Assembly (NCBI GenBank): GCA_016288355.1
Contig: JAEEYY010000126.1
Coordinates: forward strand, 1 to 6,375
Source: Synergistes sp.
GTDB lineage: Bacteria > Synergistota > Synergistia > Synergistales > Synergistaceae
Direction: 5' to 3'
Length of the DNA: 6,375 nucleotides
Shown here: piece by piece, positions 6,209 to 6,375 of the stretch
How the letters are laid out: each line of letters opens with the position of its first letter
How positions within the stretch are numbered: the first letter of the stretch is position 1
The notes under the pieces: generated by a model
Database searches by the model: none
What the model saw: only the letters and a program-made list of their open reading frames with translations
What the model was told of the DNA's origin: nothing
Translations under genes and position numbers: made by a program

Positions 6209-6253
6209 GTATGTTTTATCCTGATAAATAAAAAGAGGAAAGGAATTGGAGTC

Positions 6254-6375
6254 ATGGCAAGAATATCATTGGTATCGTATGAAAACGCAGGCGCTGATGT
6301 GAGGGCTGTCATGGATGGACATGAAGCAAAAGGCTATCGCATCACAAACATGAAGAGGACGCTGCTTCATTCTGT
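6254..6375 (+). CDS. Carboxymuconolactone decarboxylase family protein, N-terminal part
   Basis: The first 40 codons are present before the right edge. The opening MARISLVSYENAGADVRAV and the segment ITNMKRTLLHS resemble the start of AhpD/carboxymuconolactone-decarboxylase-like proteins, whose members are small helical proteins. Many act as thiol-dependent peroxide-defence partners through a later CxxC motif, which here would lie outside the window, so the actual activity is open. The ATG is chosen because AAAGGA (6239-6244) lies 9 nt upstream and the protein then begins in the usual MARI-LV way. It follows polA by 75 bp on the same strand. It may be read from the polA transcript or from its own weak promoter. 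Confidence 0.62.
   Translation, partial: MARISLVSYENAGADVRAVMDGHEAKGYRITNMKRTLLHS

Noticed and set aside
5593..6312. 239-residue minus-strand open frame over the polA 3' end
   Set aside because: It is antisense to the conserved polymerase motifs and is Ser/Thr-rich in the manner of a shadow frame, with no recognisable domain.

Overview
The window comes from a bacterium of roughly balanced base composition whose genes use many AUA, AGA and AGG codons. The core genes, a short bacterial glutamyl-tRNA synthetase (GltX) and a proofreading-deficient DNA polymerase I (PolA), point to an anaerobe, perhaps of the Synergistota or a clostridial group. That assignment is an impression from protein style and is not proven by any marker here. 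TAA, TAG and TGA all serve as ordinary stops in the window.

Layout: everything left of about 3,483 reads on the minus strand and everything right of about 3,638 reads on the plus strand. Going leftward from the divergent centre, the minus strand carries gltX (2142-3482) and a strong gltX terminator (2061-2090). Next come a TfoX N-terminal-domain gene broken by an in-frame TAA (1687-1998), a GNAT acetyltransferase (1086-1502) and a CatA-like O-acetyltransferase (405-1028). The 5' end of a probable glutaminase runs off the left edge (1-131). Rightward, the plus strand carries polA (3638-6178) and the 5' end of a carboxymuconolactone-decarboxylase-family gene that runs off the right edge (6254-6375).

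Functionally the window joins two housekeeping genes, sharing a 155-bp divergent control region with two hairpins, to a run of small accessory genes. The GNAT and CatA-like genes lie close together and are probably co-transcribed. The others look like separate units with their own ribosome sites. No mobile element, CRISPR array, tRNA or rRNA was seen, and no wholly new multi-gene system is evident.

The points most worth a second look are: the single-codon interruption of the tfoX-like gene; the Ser in place of the near-invariant Glu after the catalytic Asp in PolA motif C, together with a vestigial proofreading domain; the compact GltX lacking the usual zinc-binding insertion; and several unexplained inverted repeats in the intergenic regions.
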